DNA of 17,986 bases from Actinomycetota bacterium (lineage in GTDB: Bacteria > Actinomycetota > Acidimicrobiia > Acidimicrobiales > Ilumatobacteraceae). Shown here piece after piece: positions 1-6,419 of the stretch; position 1 is the stretch's first letter; each line of letters begins with the position of its first letter. The position numbers and the translations under genes were made by a program. The notes beneath the pieces are model-generated. The model searched no databases. It was not told the origin of the DNA and saw only the letters and a program-made list of their open reading frames with translations. The stretch spans positions 1 to 17,986 of the forward strand of contig SYCH01000100.1 in assembly GCA_005787025.1 (NCBI GenBank). The letters are read 5' to 3'.

Positions 1-267
1 AGCCATCTTCTGGCTCACGCGACCGGCGACGATCATGATGTCGGCCTGACGCGGCGAAGCGCGGAACACTTCCATGCCGAATCGAGCGATGTCGTAATGC
101 GGGCCACCGGTGCCCATCATCTCGATGGCGCAGCACGCCAATCCGAACGTGGCTCCCCAACTCGAGCGGCTGCGCGCCCACTTGACGAGGTCCTCGATCT
201 TCCCGGTGACGATGTTGTGGTCAAGACCACCGAGTCCATCGTCGAGCACGTTACGAACCAGACTCAT
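1..267 (-). CDS. nuoB: NADH-quinone oxidoreductase subunit B, 5' part (runs off the left edge)
   Basis: The first 89 residues of NuoB are visible. NuoB is the peripheral-arm subunit of respiratory complex I that carries cluster N2, the last iron-sulfur centre before the quinone. The adjacent pair Cys45-Cys46 in GLACCAIEMM is the family's signature tandem cysteine, two of the four N2 ligands. The following GGPHYDIARFGME and SPRQADIMIVAGRVS stretches are also strongly NuoB-like. The ATG start follows a clear GGAGG ribosome site six bases upstream. It lies 16 bases after the nuoA stop, the standard nuoA-nuoB order, so nuoC and later subunits should follow beyond the left edge. The remaining N2 cysteines lie outside the window. 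Identification is very secure. Confidence 0.97.
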   Translation of the reverse strand, partial: MSLVRNVLDDGLGGLDHNIVTGKIEDLVKWARSRSSWGATFGLACCAIEMMGTGGPHYDIARFGMEVFRASPRQADIMIVAGRVSQKMA

Positions 268-283
268 GTCGAACCTCCGCCGC

Positions 284-748
284 TCAGGCTGCCCGGTCGT
301 CGTCGATGCGGCCCTCGAGGCCGACGCGACGAATGGTCGAAGACGACGTACGCGTGTCGGAGACCCCGTCGACCAGACGACGAGCCTTGACCACCGGACC
401 CCAGTCGAGCGCGCCACGAGCCACCACGTAGACGAACGCGAGGAAGAAAACCGCGCTGAACGCCACCATCTCCCAGAAGGCGAAGGCACCGAGTTCGGCT
501 CGGTTGACGGCGTACGGATAGATGAAGATGATTTCGATGTCGAACATGATGAACAACATCGCGACGATGTAGAAGCTCACCGGAAAACGCTCCGGCGGCT
601 CGCGGCTCGGCACGATGCCGCACTCGTACGGGGCCTCCTTGGCCACCGACGGACGACGAGGGGCCAGCAATCTGGAGGCGACGAAGCTCAGTGCCCCGAA
701 CAGGATGCCCAACACCATCAGGGCGATCACCGGGAGGTACTGACCCAT
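284..748 (-). CDS. nuoA: NADH-quinone oxidoreductase subunit A
   Basis: NuoA is a small membrane subunit of complex I near the quinone site. The 154-residue product has three hydrophobic helices (about residues 5-28, 58-80 and 88-110). Between helices 1 and 2 is the conserved loop with EAPYECGIVP, whose cysteine is the family hallmark; helix 2 contains the conserved acidic FIMFDIEIIF segment. The C-terminus carries about 35 extra polar residues after the last helix, longer than many NuoA proteins of around 120-150 residues. The ATG start has an AAAGG ribosome site nine bases upstream and sits only three bases after the preceding membrane-protein gene, so translation is probably coupled to the upstream cytochrome operon. 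Confidence 0.97.
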   Translation of the reverse strand: MGQYLPVIALMVLGILFGALSFVASRLLAPRRPSVAKEAPYECGIVPSREPPERFPVSFYIVAMLFIMFDIEIIFIYPYAVNRAELGAFAFWEMVAFSAVFFLAFVYVVARGALDWGPVVKARRLVDGVSDTRTSSSTIRRVGLEGRIDDDRAA

Positions 749-751
749 CGG

Positions 752-1570
752 TCAGACCTTTACGGGGATGGCCAGGCCGCGATTCACGGCAACGAAGCGA
801 TCACGGCGGTGCAACATCCAACAACAGAGGAGGAAGATGATCGTGGAGCCGAAGGTGATGAAGGCCGCCGGCTGACGCTTGGTGCCGAGGTCACGGATCA
901 TGACGACGTACTGGCGTGGTTGCGATTCGTCGATCACCGATCGCGCGGGAGCACGACCCGGTTCGGTGCGTTGTGGGATGAGGGGTGCGATCTCCACGAC
1001 GGCGTACGACGGCTTGTGGAAAAAGGCGAAGAAGTCGAACCCGTCGCCGATCTTCGGATAACGCTCACCCCCACGCACGAACACCCGCGTCGCTTCGTAT
1101 TCTCCGGCCTCGTACATCTCGGCCTCGTTCTGAATGATCTCATCGGCCGACGCACTGGCCTGCCCCCGTCCACGGTCGTCGGCGGGCAACAACTTCCAGC
1201 CCTCGGCCTCCATGGCCGCTCCCGACGCATCGGCGATCTCGGTGAACGAGGCGTCCTCGTCGACCTCGATGGACGAGACCACGACTTCGGCGTCGAGCAA
1301 GTACTGACCCTCACGGACGATCGAGAACGGTTCGGCCGGCTTCCACGACGGTGAGTTGCCGACCAAGCCGATTCCGTACACCATCCAGATGATTCCCATC
1401 AGCATCATCCAGCCGGCCAACCCGGCGATCGACACCAAGAAGCCCAAGCGCGCACCGATGTTGGTGCCCAACACGAGGTAGACGCTGCCACACAGCGCAA
1501 CGGTTCCGATGATGACGGTGAGGAGACCCCGAATCTCGGGCTCCCAGCCAATGGCAAGAAGTGCGCTCAT
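752..1570 (-). CDS. Unknown membrane protein between the diheme cytochrome c gene and nuoA
   Basis: I do not recognise a family. The 272-residue product has two N-terminal membrane helices (about 11-33 and 41-70), a soluble middle region of about 165 residues rich in acidic residues, and one C-terminal helix (about 236-255) followed by a basic tail HRRDR. Basic residues at the end favour a cytoplasmic C-terminus and hence an extracytoplasmic middle domain. No heme-binding CXXCH or metal motif is visible. Its start overlaps the cytochrome c stop in an ATGA arrangement, and its stop is three bases before nuoA, so it is embedded between bc-complex and complex I genes. An accessory or assembly subunit of one of these complexes is plausible, but this is inference from position only. 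Confidence 0.85.
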   Translation of the reverse strand: MSALLAIGWEPEIRGLLTVIIGTVALCGSVYLVLGTNIGARLGFLVSIAGLAGWMMLMGIIWMVYGIGLVGNSPSWKPAEPFSIVREGQYLLDAEVVVSSIEVDEDASFTEIADASGAAMEAEGWKLLPADDRGRGQASASADEIIQNEAEMYEAGEYEATRVFVRGGERYPKIGDGFDFFAFFHKPSYAVVEIAPLIPQRTEPGRAPARSVIDESQPRQYVVMIRDLGTKRQPAAFITFGSTIIFLLCCWMLHRRDRFVAVNRGLAIPVKV

Positions 1571-2631
1571 AGTTCGTTCCGGACGTAGTTCACGATCTCT
1601 TGGATCTGCTCATCCGTGAGGAGTCCTCCGAAGCCGGGCATACGACCACTGCCCTGGCCCTGCACGCCGTACTTCACGCCGTACTTGGAGCCCGACTTGA
1701 TGAAGTCGATCATCTCCTGCTCGGTCGCGAAATGACTGTTGGTCGCGCCACCGGTGAGGTTCCAGCCGAAGGCACCCGCTCCCGTGTTACCGGGCTCGCC
1801 CCAACTCCAGCCCGGAGTGTGGCAGCGCGCGCAGCTGTAGGCGCCGGCGCCGAGTTCCAGATTGAAGAGTGCTTCACCGATCGAATCGAATGTTCCGTCC
1901 TCCACCGCTTTCTCGGCGGCGGCCTGGATCTTGTCCTGCTCGGACACCGGCAGGTGTCCCCCTTCGCAATTCAAGGGATCGGCGTCCTGCACGATGCAGT
2001 CCTCGCGCGGGATCTGAATGCTGTGCAGGTACGCGATGAGGGTCTCGATCTGTTGCGAGTTCATCGGTCCACCGCCCTTGATCCCCCATGGGGACATGGG
2101 GGAGAACGGTCGACCGTATTCGAGAATGAACTGCACCTCGCTGTCATCGAATCGGTAGAAAACCGTGTTCAAGGCCGGAGCCTTCCACGTCACCGACTTC
2201 ACTTCACCGGTCTTGGAATCGGTGACGGTCCACGGGGCCGCACCGCCGGTGGCGTTCATTCCGCCGTGGCATCCGGCGCAATTGAAGCCTCCCTCGGCCG
2301 TGGACGCGAACAAGTTCGAGCCCCACGTCACGAAGCGACCGGCCTGACCGTTGATGGCACCCTGCTGGCGGCTGGGCTCGTACACCCAATAGGCCGGGAG
2401 ACCGATGGTGATGGTGGCGAGCAACAGCACACCGTAGAACTGCACGCGCTCGAGGCGCTTGCCCTCGAGTTCTTCGTCCTCGAAGTACTTCTTGCGGTTG
2501 GCGGCCAGTTCTATCTCGGAACCGATTTCGGCTCGACCCGCGCTGCGGTTCATGAACGCGTAGACGACCCAGCCCGCGACGAAGATCAAGGAGAGAACGA
2601 CGGCGATGGTGGTGGTGGCGAGGGCGATCAT
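1567..2631 (-). CDS. Membrane-anchored diheme cytochrome c of the bc complex
   Basis: The 354-residue protein has two N-terminal membrane helices (about 5-26 and 66-84) and two c-type heme sites, CAGCH at 118-122 and CARCH at 267-271. The second cytochrome domain ends with GRMPGFGG, where Met is the likely axial ligand, followed by the typical C-terminal helix LLTDEQIQEIVNYVRNEL. MSPWG after the first heme may supply the other Met. Two further cysteines (212 and 222) lie between the domains and could form a disulfide. It sits directly after the Rieske gene, as the diheme QcrC does in actinobacterial bc complexes, and probably passes electrons from Rieske to the terminal oxidase on the outer membrane face. 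The order is reversed and the anchor differs from mycobacterial QcrC, so I give no symbol. The ribosome site GGGGGAGG lies nine bases upstream, inside the Rieske 3' end. Confidence 0.93.
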   Translation of the reverse strand: MIALATTTIAVVLSLIFVAGWVVYAFMNRSAGRAEIGSEIELAANRKKYFEDEELEGKRLERVQFYGVLLLATITIGLPAYWVYEPSRQQGAINGQAGRFVTWGSNLFASTAEGGFNCAGCHGGMNATGGAAPWTVTDSKTGEVKSVTWKAPALNTVFYRFDDSEVQFILEYGRPFSPMSPWGIKGGGPMNSQQIETLIAYLHSIQIPREDCIVQDADPLNCEGGHLPVSEQDKIQAAAEKAVEDGTFDSIGEALFNLELGAGAYSCARCHTPGWSWGEPGNTGAGAFGWNLTGGATNSHFATEQEMIDFIKSGSKYGVKYGVQGQGSGRMPGFGGLLTDEQIQEIVNYVRNEL

Positions 2632-2633
2632 GA

Positions 2634-3491
2634 TCAGTGGCCTCCCCCACCCGTGATGCAGTGCGGCCCTTCGGCCTCTTGACCGGTTGTGTTTATGCCA
2701 ATGGCCGGACCGTTGAAGACCGCACCGGTGTCGACGACCACGTTGCCGTTGCTGACCGACACACCGAATCGATCCATTCCGCGCGGAGCGGGACCGGCCT
2801 TCTTCTCACCGACACGGTTGTATTGCGAACCGTGACAGGGGCATTCGAACCACTGCGAGCTCTTGCACTCGGGCACGCGGCAACCGAGGTGCGGACACTT
2901 CTGGTACAGCGCGACGAGACCCGCTTCCATGCCGGCCAAAACCGACGGCTGATTCGAGTAGGCCTTGCGGGCTTTGGGAAGAGCGTCGGTTGGATAGGAC
3001 GTGAGCCACGTGCGCGCCTCGGGCTTGTACACGAAACCCTTCTCGCTACGGATCTGAACGAGGAGATCGTCGAGTCGACCCACGGTCACCTTCGAACCGA
3101 AACCACCACCGGCTCGCGGCCACAGGAACGCCACGATCGCGACACCGAACGCCCCGAGGCTCGCCGTCATCATGGAGACGGTGGCACGGTTGAAGAACTG
3201 ACGACGCGAGACTCCGAGGGTTTCCTCGTCGGGGGCCTGCCACGCCACGGGCGCGACCTCACTGGCCTTCTCGAGAGCCGTCGAACGCGCGGTCGTCACG
3301 GCACTTTCGTACGCGGCACCACTGGGGCCGGCACCGGACTCGGCCTTGATCGCCTTGTCACGCTTGACCGTCTCGCGCGACAACGCGCCCGCACCACGCA
3401 CGTCGGAGCGACGCGCCGAAGTGACGAGCACGACGGCGGCGGCCACGACCAGAACGGCCACGGCGATGATGATGGTTGTTACTGGTGTCAT
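2634..3491 (-). CDS. qcrA: Rieske [2Fe-2S] protein of the quinol:cytochrome c oxidoreductase
   Basis: The 285-residue Rieske subunit takes the first electron from menaquinol at the Qo site. Box 1 is CPHLGC (Cys199, His201, Cys204) and box 2 is CPCHGS (Cys217, Cys219, His220): ligands Cys199, His201, Cys217 and His220, disulfide Cys204-Cys219. An extra Cys209 lies between the boxes. Helix 1 covers about 5-25. A polar, mostly basic segment leads to a twin-arginine motif SRRQFF at 95-100 just before helix 2 (about 104-124), which fits the Sec/Tat insertion known for actinobacterial Rieske proteins. An upstream in-frame start 18 codons earlier exists, but it would overlap the previous gene by 41 bases. 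The chosen ATG has GAGGAA ten bases upstream and lies 13 bases after the previous stop. Confidence 0.95.
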   Translation of the reverse strand: MTPVTTIIIAVAVLVVAAAVVLVTSARRSDVRGAGALSRETVKRDKAIKAESGAGPSGAAYESAVTTARSTALEKASEVAPVAWQAPDEETLGVSRRQFFNRATVSMMTASLGAFGVAIVAFLWPRAGGGFGSKVTVGRLDDLLVQIRSEKGFVYKPEARTWLTSYPTDALPKARKAYSNQPSVLAGMEAGLVALYQKCPHLGCRVPECKSSQWFECPCHGSQYNRVGEKKAGPAPRGMDRFGVSVSNGNVVVDTGAVFNGPAIGINTTGQEAEGPHCITGGGGH

Positions 3492-3504
3492 GTGTGGTGA
3501 TTCC

Positions 3505-4260
3505 TCACAACTCGAAGAACAGGCCGTCACGCCACGGGAAGACAAAGTTGAATCCGGGACCGCGGAAGAACGAGCCGATCATCACGAGCACCGCCCAGAA
3601 CATCAGGTGCACGGTCATGATCGAGGTCGCGAACTTGCGATCCTCGGGCTTGTTCGACGGGTTCTTGTCCATGTACGGCGCCAGGATCAGCGCGAACAGG
3701 GCGATGCCCGGAATGGTCACACCGGCCACCATCGGGTGGAACATGGTGAGCAATTCCTGCAGCCCGAGGAAGTACCACGGGGCCTTCGACGGGTTGGGCG
3801 TCTGGTTCGGGTTGGCCAACTGCAAGAGCGGCGCGTTCACGAAGATCGAGAAGAAGAACAAGAACGCGGTGCACGCCAAGGCCGCGACGAACTCCACGGC
3901 CAAGAGGTGCGGCCACGTGTGAACCTTGTCGACCGGCGTGGCCTTCACGTCCTGGATCGAGCCGGACTTGACCACGGTCAACAAACGCTGCGTGTGCCCA
4001 CCGGGTCCGGCGCCGACCGGCACTCCGCCCGAAGCGGGTGCGGCGGCCACGACGGCCGCCACCTTGTCGGCCACCGCCACGGCACCGCCGTCGTCGGTCT
4101 TGGACCGAGCGGACTTGCTGCGCTCGAGCAAGTGAGCCGGGATGCGCGGATCGGAGGCGGGGGCGTCGCCCCCCGCGGGCGCGGCGTCACCCGACGAGGC
4201 GGCGGCCTTGTCGCGCGCGGCTTGGGCCCGCTTGAGGAGGTGTTCGGGGATCTCGGTCAT
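3505..4260 (-). CDS. Cytochrome b C-terminal domain protein (subunit IV/PetD-like) with N-terminal extension
   Basis: This is the second half of a split cytochrome b. The C-terminal ~140 residues hold three membrane helices (about 118-141, 175-195 and 212-232) and the Qo-site region NPSKAPWYFLGLQELL. APWY at 160-163 replaces the textbook PEWY loop. The first ~110 residues are unlike subunit IV: they are Ala/Pro/Gly-rich and polar, and carry two related segments, IPEHLLKRAQAARDKA (from residue 4) and IPAHLLERSKSARSK (from residue 40). The first is nearly identical to the N-terminus of the divergent cytochrome c at 6420. Length is 251 residues against about 160 for plant or cyanobacterial subunit IV. 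The start has AAGGAA about 12 bases upstream, 21 bases after the b6-type gene. Function: quinol oxidation with its b6 partner. The N-terminal extension is unexplained. Confidence 0.93.
   Translation of the reverse strand: MTEIPEHLLKRAQAARDKAAASSGDAAPAGGDAPASDPRIPAHLLERSKSARSKTDDGGAVAVADKVAAVVAAAPASGGVPVGAGPGGHTQRLLTVVKSGSIQDVKATPVDKVHTWPHLLAVEFVAALACTAFLFFFSIFVNAPLLQLANPNQTPNPSKAPWYFLGLQELLTMFHPMVAGVTIPGIALFALILAPYMDKNPSNKPEDRKFATSIMTVHLMFWAVLVMIGSFFRGPGFNFVFPWRDGLFFEL
4229..4260 (-). repeat. 32-base coding repeat shared with 6420-6451 on the opposite strand
   Basis: The first 32 coding bases of the subunit IV-like gene (minus strand) match the first 32 of the cytochrome c gene (plus strand) at 28 positions. 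The four differences are the first base of the start codon and three synonymous third-codon positions. This pattern points to conservation of the encoded peptide rather than of DNA, so it is best read as a shared protein segment and not a mobile repeat. Confidence 0.7.
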
Positions 4261-4281
4261 GAGTGTCTGTTTCCTTCCCGA

Positions 4282-5064
4282 TCAGAGCGGCCCGGAGATG
4301 CCGCCGTCCTTACGGACGCGCCAGAAGTGAATGGCCATGAAGATCACGATGACGAACGGGAGCATGAGCACGTGCAACACGTACCAACGCAAGAGGGTTT
4401 CCGAACCGATCTCGACACCGCCGAGCAAGACGAATCTCACCTGCGAACCGAACACCGGGGTGTAGCCCATCATGTTCGTGCCCACGGCCACGGCCCACAT
4501 CGCCAACTGGTCCCACGGCAACAAGTATCCGGTGAACGACAGGAGCAACGTGAGCGTGAGCAACACGACACCGATGACCCAGTTGAACTCACGCGGCGGC
4601 TTGTAGGCACCGTGATAGAAGACGCGCGCCATGTGCAAGAACACGGTCAACACCATGAGGTGCGCTCCCCATCTGTGCATGTTTCGAATCAGCAAGCCGA
4701 AGGCCACCGAGGTCTGAAGGCTGCTGATGTCGTTCCAAGCGGCCGTGGCCTCCGGACGGTAGAAGAACATCAGGAAGATGCCGGTGACGGTGAGAAGGAT
4801 GAAGAGGAAGAAACTGAGTCCGCCGAGGCACAGCGTGTAACTGACCTTCACCGCGTGTCGCTTCACCTTCACCGGGTGCAAGTGGTAGAGCACCGAGTTC
4901 ATGATGACGTACGAGCGGTTACGCGGGCTGTCGGTGTAGCCCTTGCGGAAGATCGATCCCGGACGGAAGATCGAGTTCCAAGCTTGGCTGCCTTGAACGG
5001 ACTCCACGGTCTTGTTGAGTCGTTCCTTCGCAGTGGGTCGGGGGTCGTCGATGACTTTTGCCAT
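4282..5064 (-). CDS. qcrB: Cytochrome b6-type subunit (N-terminal half of cytochrome b)
   Basis: The 260-residue protein has four membrane helices and binds hemes bL and bH. Likely heme ligands are His130 and His144 (RNMHRWGAHL, then FLH) and His231 and His246 (YVLHVLMLPF, then AIHFWRVRK). The 15-residue step of the second pair is the b6/Gram-positive spacing, one longer than in mitochondrial bc1. Cys79 in YTLCLGGL aligns with the cysteine that binds the extra heme c(n) in cytochrome b6 (FYCLGGI). The end RKDGGISGPL is the typical b6 C-terminus. AGGAGA lies eight bases before the ATG, and the gene starts 11 bases after the ferredoxin. With subunit IV, Rieske and cytochrome c it should form a menaquinol:cytochrome c oxidoreductase. 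The symbol is used loosely, since QcrB of most Actinomycetota is unsplit. Confidence 0.95.
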   Translation of the reverse strand: MAKVIDDPRPTAKERLNKTVESVQGSQAWNSIFRPGSIFRKGYTDSPRNRSYVIMNSVLYHLHPVKVKRHAVKVSYTLCLGGLSFFLFILLTVTGIFLMFFYRPEATAAWNDISSLQTSVAFGLLIRNMHRWGAHLMVLTVFLHMARVFYHGAYKPPREFNWVIGVVLLTLTLLLSFTGYLLPWDQLAMWAVAVGTNMMGYTPVFGSQVRFVLLGGVEIGSETLLRWYVLHVLMLPFVIVIFMAIHFWRVRKDGGISGPL

Positions 5065-5075
5065 GAGTGTGTCTC

Positions 5076-5489
5076 CTAGAACCGCATTCCGTAGGCGTAG
5101 CCGTGATTACTGGTACGAGTGTGAGTGTCGCCGGTGGCCAACGCGGCCCCGGCCTTGCCGAGAATGATGACCCCGGTAGGGCATCGATCGACGCAGAGGG
5201 CGCAACGCGTGCACACGTCGTCGTCGATGATGAAGAGAACGTTGTCGTTGGGGTCGATACCAGGACGTTCGGTGCCGGTCGCCTCGGCGACGGCGTCCGG
5301 GGTGACCATGTGGATGCACTTCCACGGGCAAATGTCGACGCAGCCCTCGCACATGATGCACTCGGTTTGGTCGATGTGAATGAACTGCTTCGGCTTGACG
5401 GCCTTGGTCAGGTAATCCGCATCCACCTCGACCAGTTGGTACTGGTCCGAGTACGGCATCATCGGGGGATTGGCGTCGGTGCGTGCCAT
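5076..5489 (-). CDS. 2x[4Fe-4S] ferredoxin encoded in the bc-complex operon
   Basis: The 137-residue protein carries two bacterial-type cluster motifs: CIMCEGCVDICP (Cys44, 47, 50, 54) and CTRCALCVDRCP (Cys93, 96, 99, 103). A further Cys58 sits in PWKC. About 40 residues separate the motifs, more than in clostridial ferredoxins, and about 35 residues extend at each end. There is no signal peptide or membrane helix, so it should act in the cytoplasm. It lies four bases after the three-helix membrane protein and 11 bases before the b6-type gene. A ferredoxin is not a usual partner of bacterial bc genes. It may deliver electrons to, or take them from, the cytoplasmic face of the cytochrome b. 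That role is inferred from position only. Confidence 0.93.
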   Translation of the reverse strand: MARTDANPPMMPYSDQYQLVEVDADYLTKAVKPKQFIHIDQTECIMCEGCVDICPWKCIHMVTPDAVAEATGTERPGIDPNDNVLFIIDDDVCTRCALCVDRCPTGVIILGKAGAALATGDTHTRTSNHGYAYGMRF

Positions 5490-5493
5490 GGGC

Positions 5494-5970
5494 TCAGGCC
5501 TTCTTCACCAGTGGGCGACCGTAGGTGGACTGCTCGAGCTCGGTGGACTTCGTCTGACCGCGCTTCTGCCACCACGACCACATGTAAATCTGCAGACCCA
5601 GGAAGAAGCCGTAAATACCGGTGACGATGATGTCGCCCACCTGCAAGTAGTTGATGTCGAACGGGAAACTGCCACCCTTGGCCTGCGACTTCAGGATGCC
5701 CCCCGGGCCGTAGAGCATCTTGTCGGACTGCCAGCCAAGCTCGTTCTGCACGTGCACCAGCCACTGGTGCGGAACGACGCCGTACGCGAGGAACATCACG
5801 AAGAACGCGTAGGTGGCGCCGAACATCGCCTCACCCCACGACACCGGAGTTCCGATCGGACGTCGCTTGCCGTACGCGAAGATCAGACCCGTCAGAATGA
5901 GGGTCGCCGCGAGCGAGAACAAGAACGCCTGATTCATCCCCGGCCATTTCAGAATGTCAATCGCCAGCAT
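5494..5970 (-). CDS. Unknown three-helix membrane protein, first gene of the respiratory operon
   Basis: I do not recognise a family. The 158-residue protein has three predicted membrane helices (about 13-33, 46-66 and 110-132). KRRPIG after helix 1 and the basic C-terminal tail favour the N-terminus outside, a cytoplasmic first loop, an outside loop of about 40 residues between helices 2 and 3, and a cytoplasmic C-terminus. The outer loop holds PHQWLVHVQNELGW, with two histidines and two tryptophans that could contact heme or quinone; no cysteine is present in the protein. The ATG has a weak AGAAGGGA site about 12 bases upstream. Leading an operon with ferredoxin, b6 and subunit IV genes suggests an extra subunit of that complex, which is inference. 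Confidence 0.85.
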   Translation of the reverse strand: MLAIDILKWPGMNQAFLFSLAATLILTGLIFAYGKRRPIGTPVSWGEAMFGATYAFFVMFLAYGVVPHQWLVHVQNELGWQSDKMLYGPGGILKSQAKGGSFPFDINYLQVGDIIVTGIYGFFLGLQIYMWSWWQKRGQTKSTELEQSTYGRPLVKKA

Positions 5971-6419
5971 TTAGCCGGTCATCCCTTCTGTTCCCACGAG
6001 TGTGCGTGGTGGTCATCGCGTGTCGTTTAACGGAATTGTCGGGTGTCGGTGACGCGAATACCTGCGCATACGAGTCACTGAACCTTTCACAACTGTAGTC
6101 GTCGAAGGTCTCCAACGACCCAACTCACGACGAACCGGAACACGGTTGACCGTCACACGACGGAGACGATCGGCCGAACCGTTCACGAAGGGGGTGGGTC
6201 GTGCGATCACCACGACGTTTTTTGTCTATCACGCCTCCCCTCCGACACAGTCGGGTTGTGCGCAAGTGCAAGGTACCGACTTCGGAAATCCCCGCGGGGA
6301 ATTCCCCTCTCGGCCTCGTCGCCCTCTAGAGTTTTCAGTGGACTGTCGATCGCTCGCGCTCGGCGATTCCGTATCGTTTCTGCAACCCCCGACCGACCCA
6401 TCTCCGAAAGGACTGGTCC
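5971..6419. other. Divergent intergenic regulatory region between the bc/complex I operon and the cytochrome c gene
   Basis: These 449 bases separate two divergent respiratory units and should hold both promoters and shared control sites. I see no convincing gene: open frames here lack ribosome sites and family resemblance. Visible structure includes a 22-base near-palindrome (6284-6305), a TTTCACAA half-site (6085-6092), a CCGTC/GACGG hairpin (6150-6163), CCACG/CGTGG arms (5994-6009), a T6 tract in an A/T-richer patch (about 6218-6231), and a possible -10-like TATCGT (6372-6377) upstream of the cytochrome c gene. I could not place either promoter with confidence. Confidence 0.6.
6284..6305. 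promoter_or_regulatory. 22-base near-perfect palindrome upstream of the cytochrome c gene
   Basis: The 12-base perfect core TCCCCGCGGGGA is flanked by GGAA on the left and TTCC on the right, with one mismatched pair (A/A) between core and flanks. Ten of eleven base pairs are symmetrical. It starts 136 bases before the GTG of the cytochrome c gene and about 314 bases before the divergent operon. It could be an operator for a dimeric regulator or a transcript hairpin. No following T tract argues for a simple terminator. The cognate regulator is unknown. Confidence 0.5.

Noticed and set aside
110..1354. 414-codon plus-strand open frame
   Set aside because: It lies antisense to nuoA and the unknown 272-residue gene; its translation is Arg/His/Asp-rich with no family resemblance, typical of antisense frames in high-G+C DNA.
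3492..3545. Upstream start for the Rieske gene (18 extra codons)
   Set aside because: It would overlap the subunit IV gene by 41 bases; the ATG at 3491 has a good ribosome site and begins just before the first helix.
3346..5079. 577-codon plus-strand open frame
   Set aside because: It is antisense to the b6, subunit IV and Rieske genes, which are certain; the long open frame is a by-product of their codon use.
6150..6163. CCGTC-ACAC-GACGG hairpin in the divergent spacer
   Set aside because: A five-base stem is expected by chance in DNA of this composition; no T tract and no clear role.
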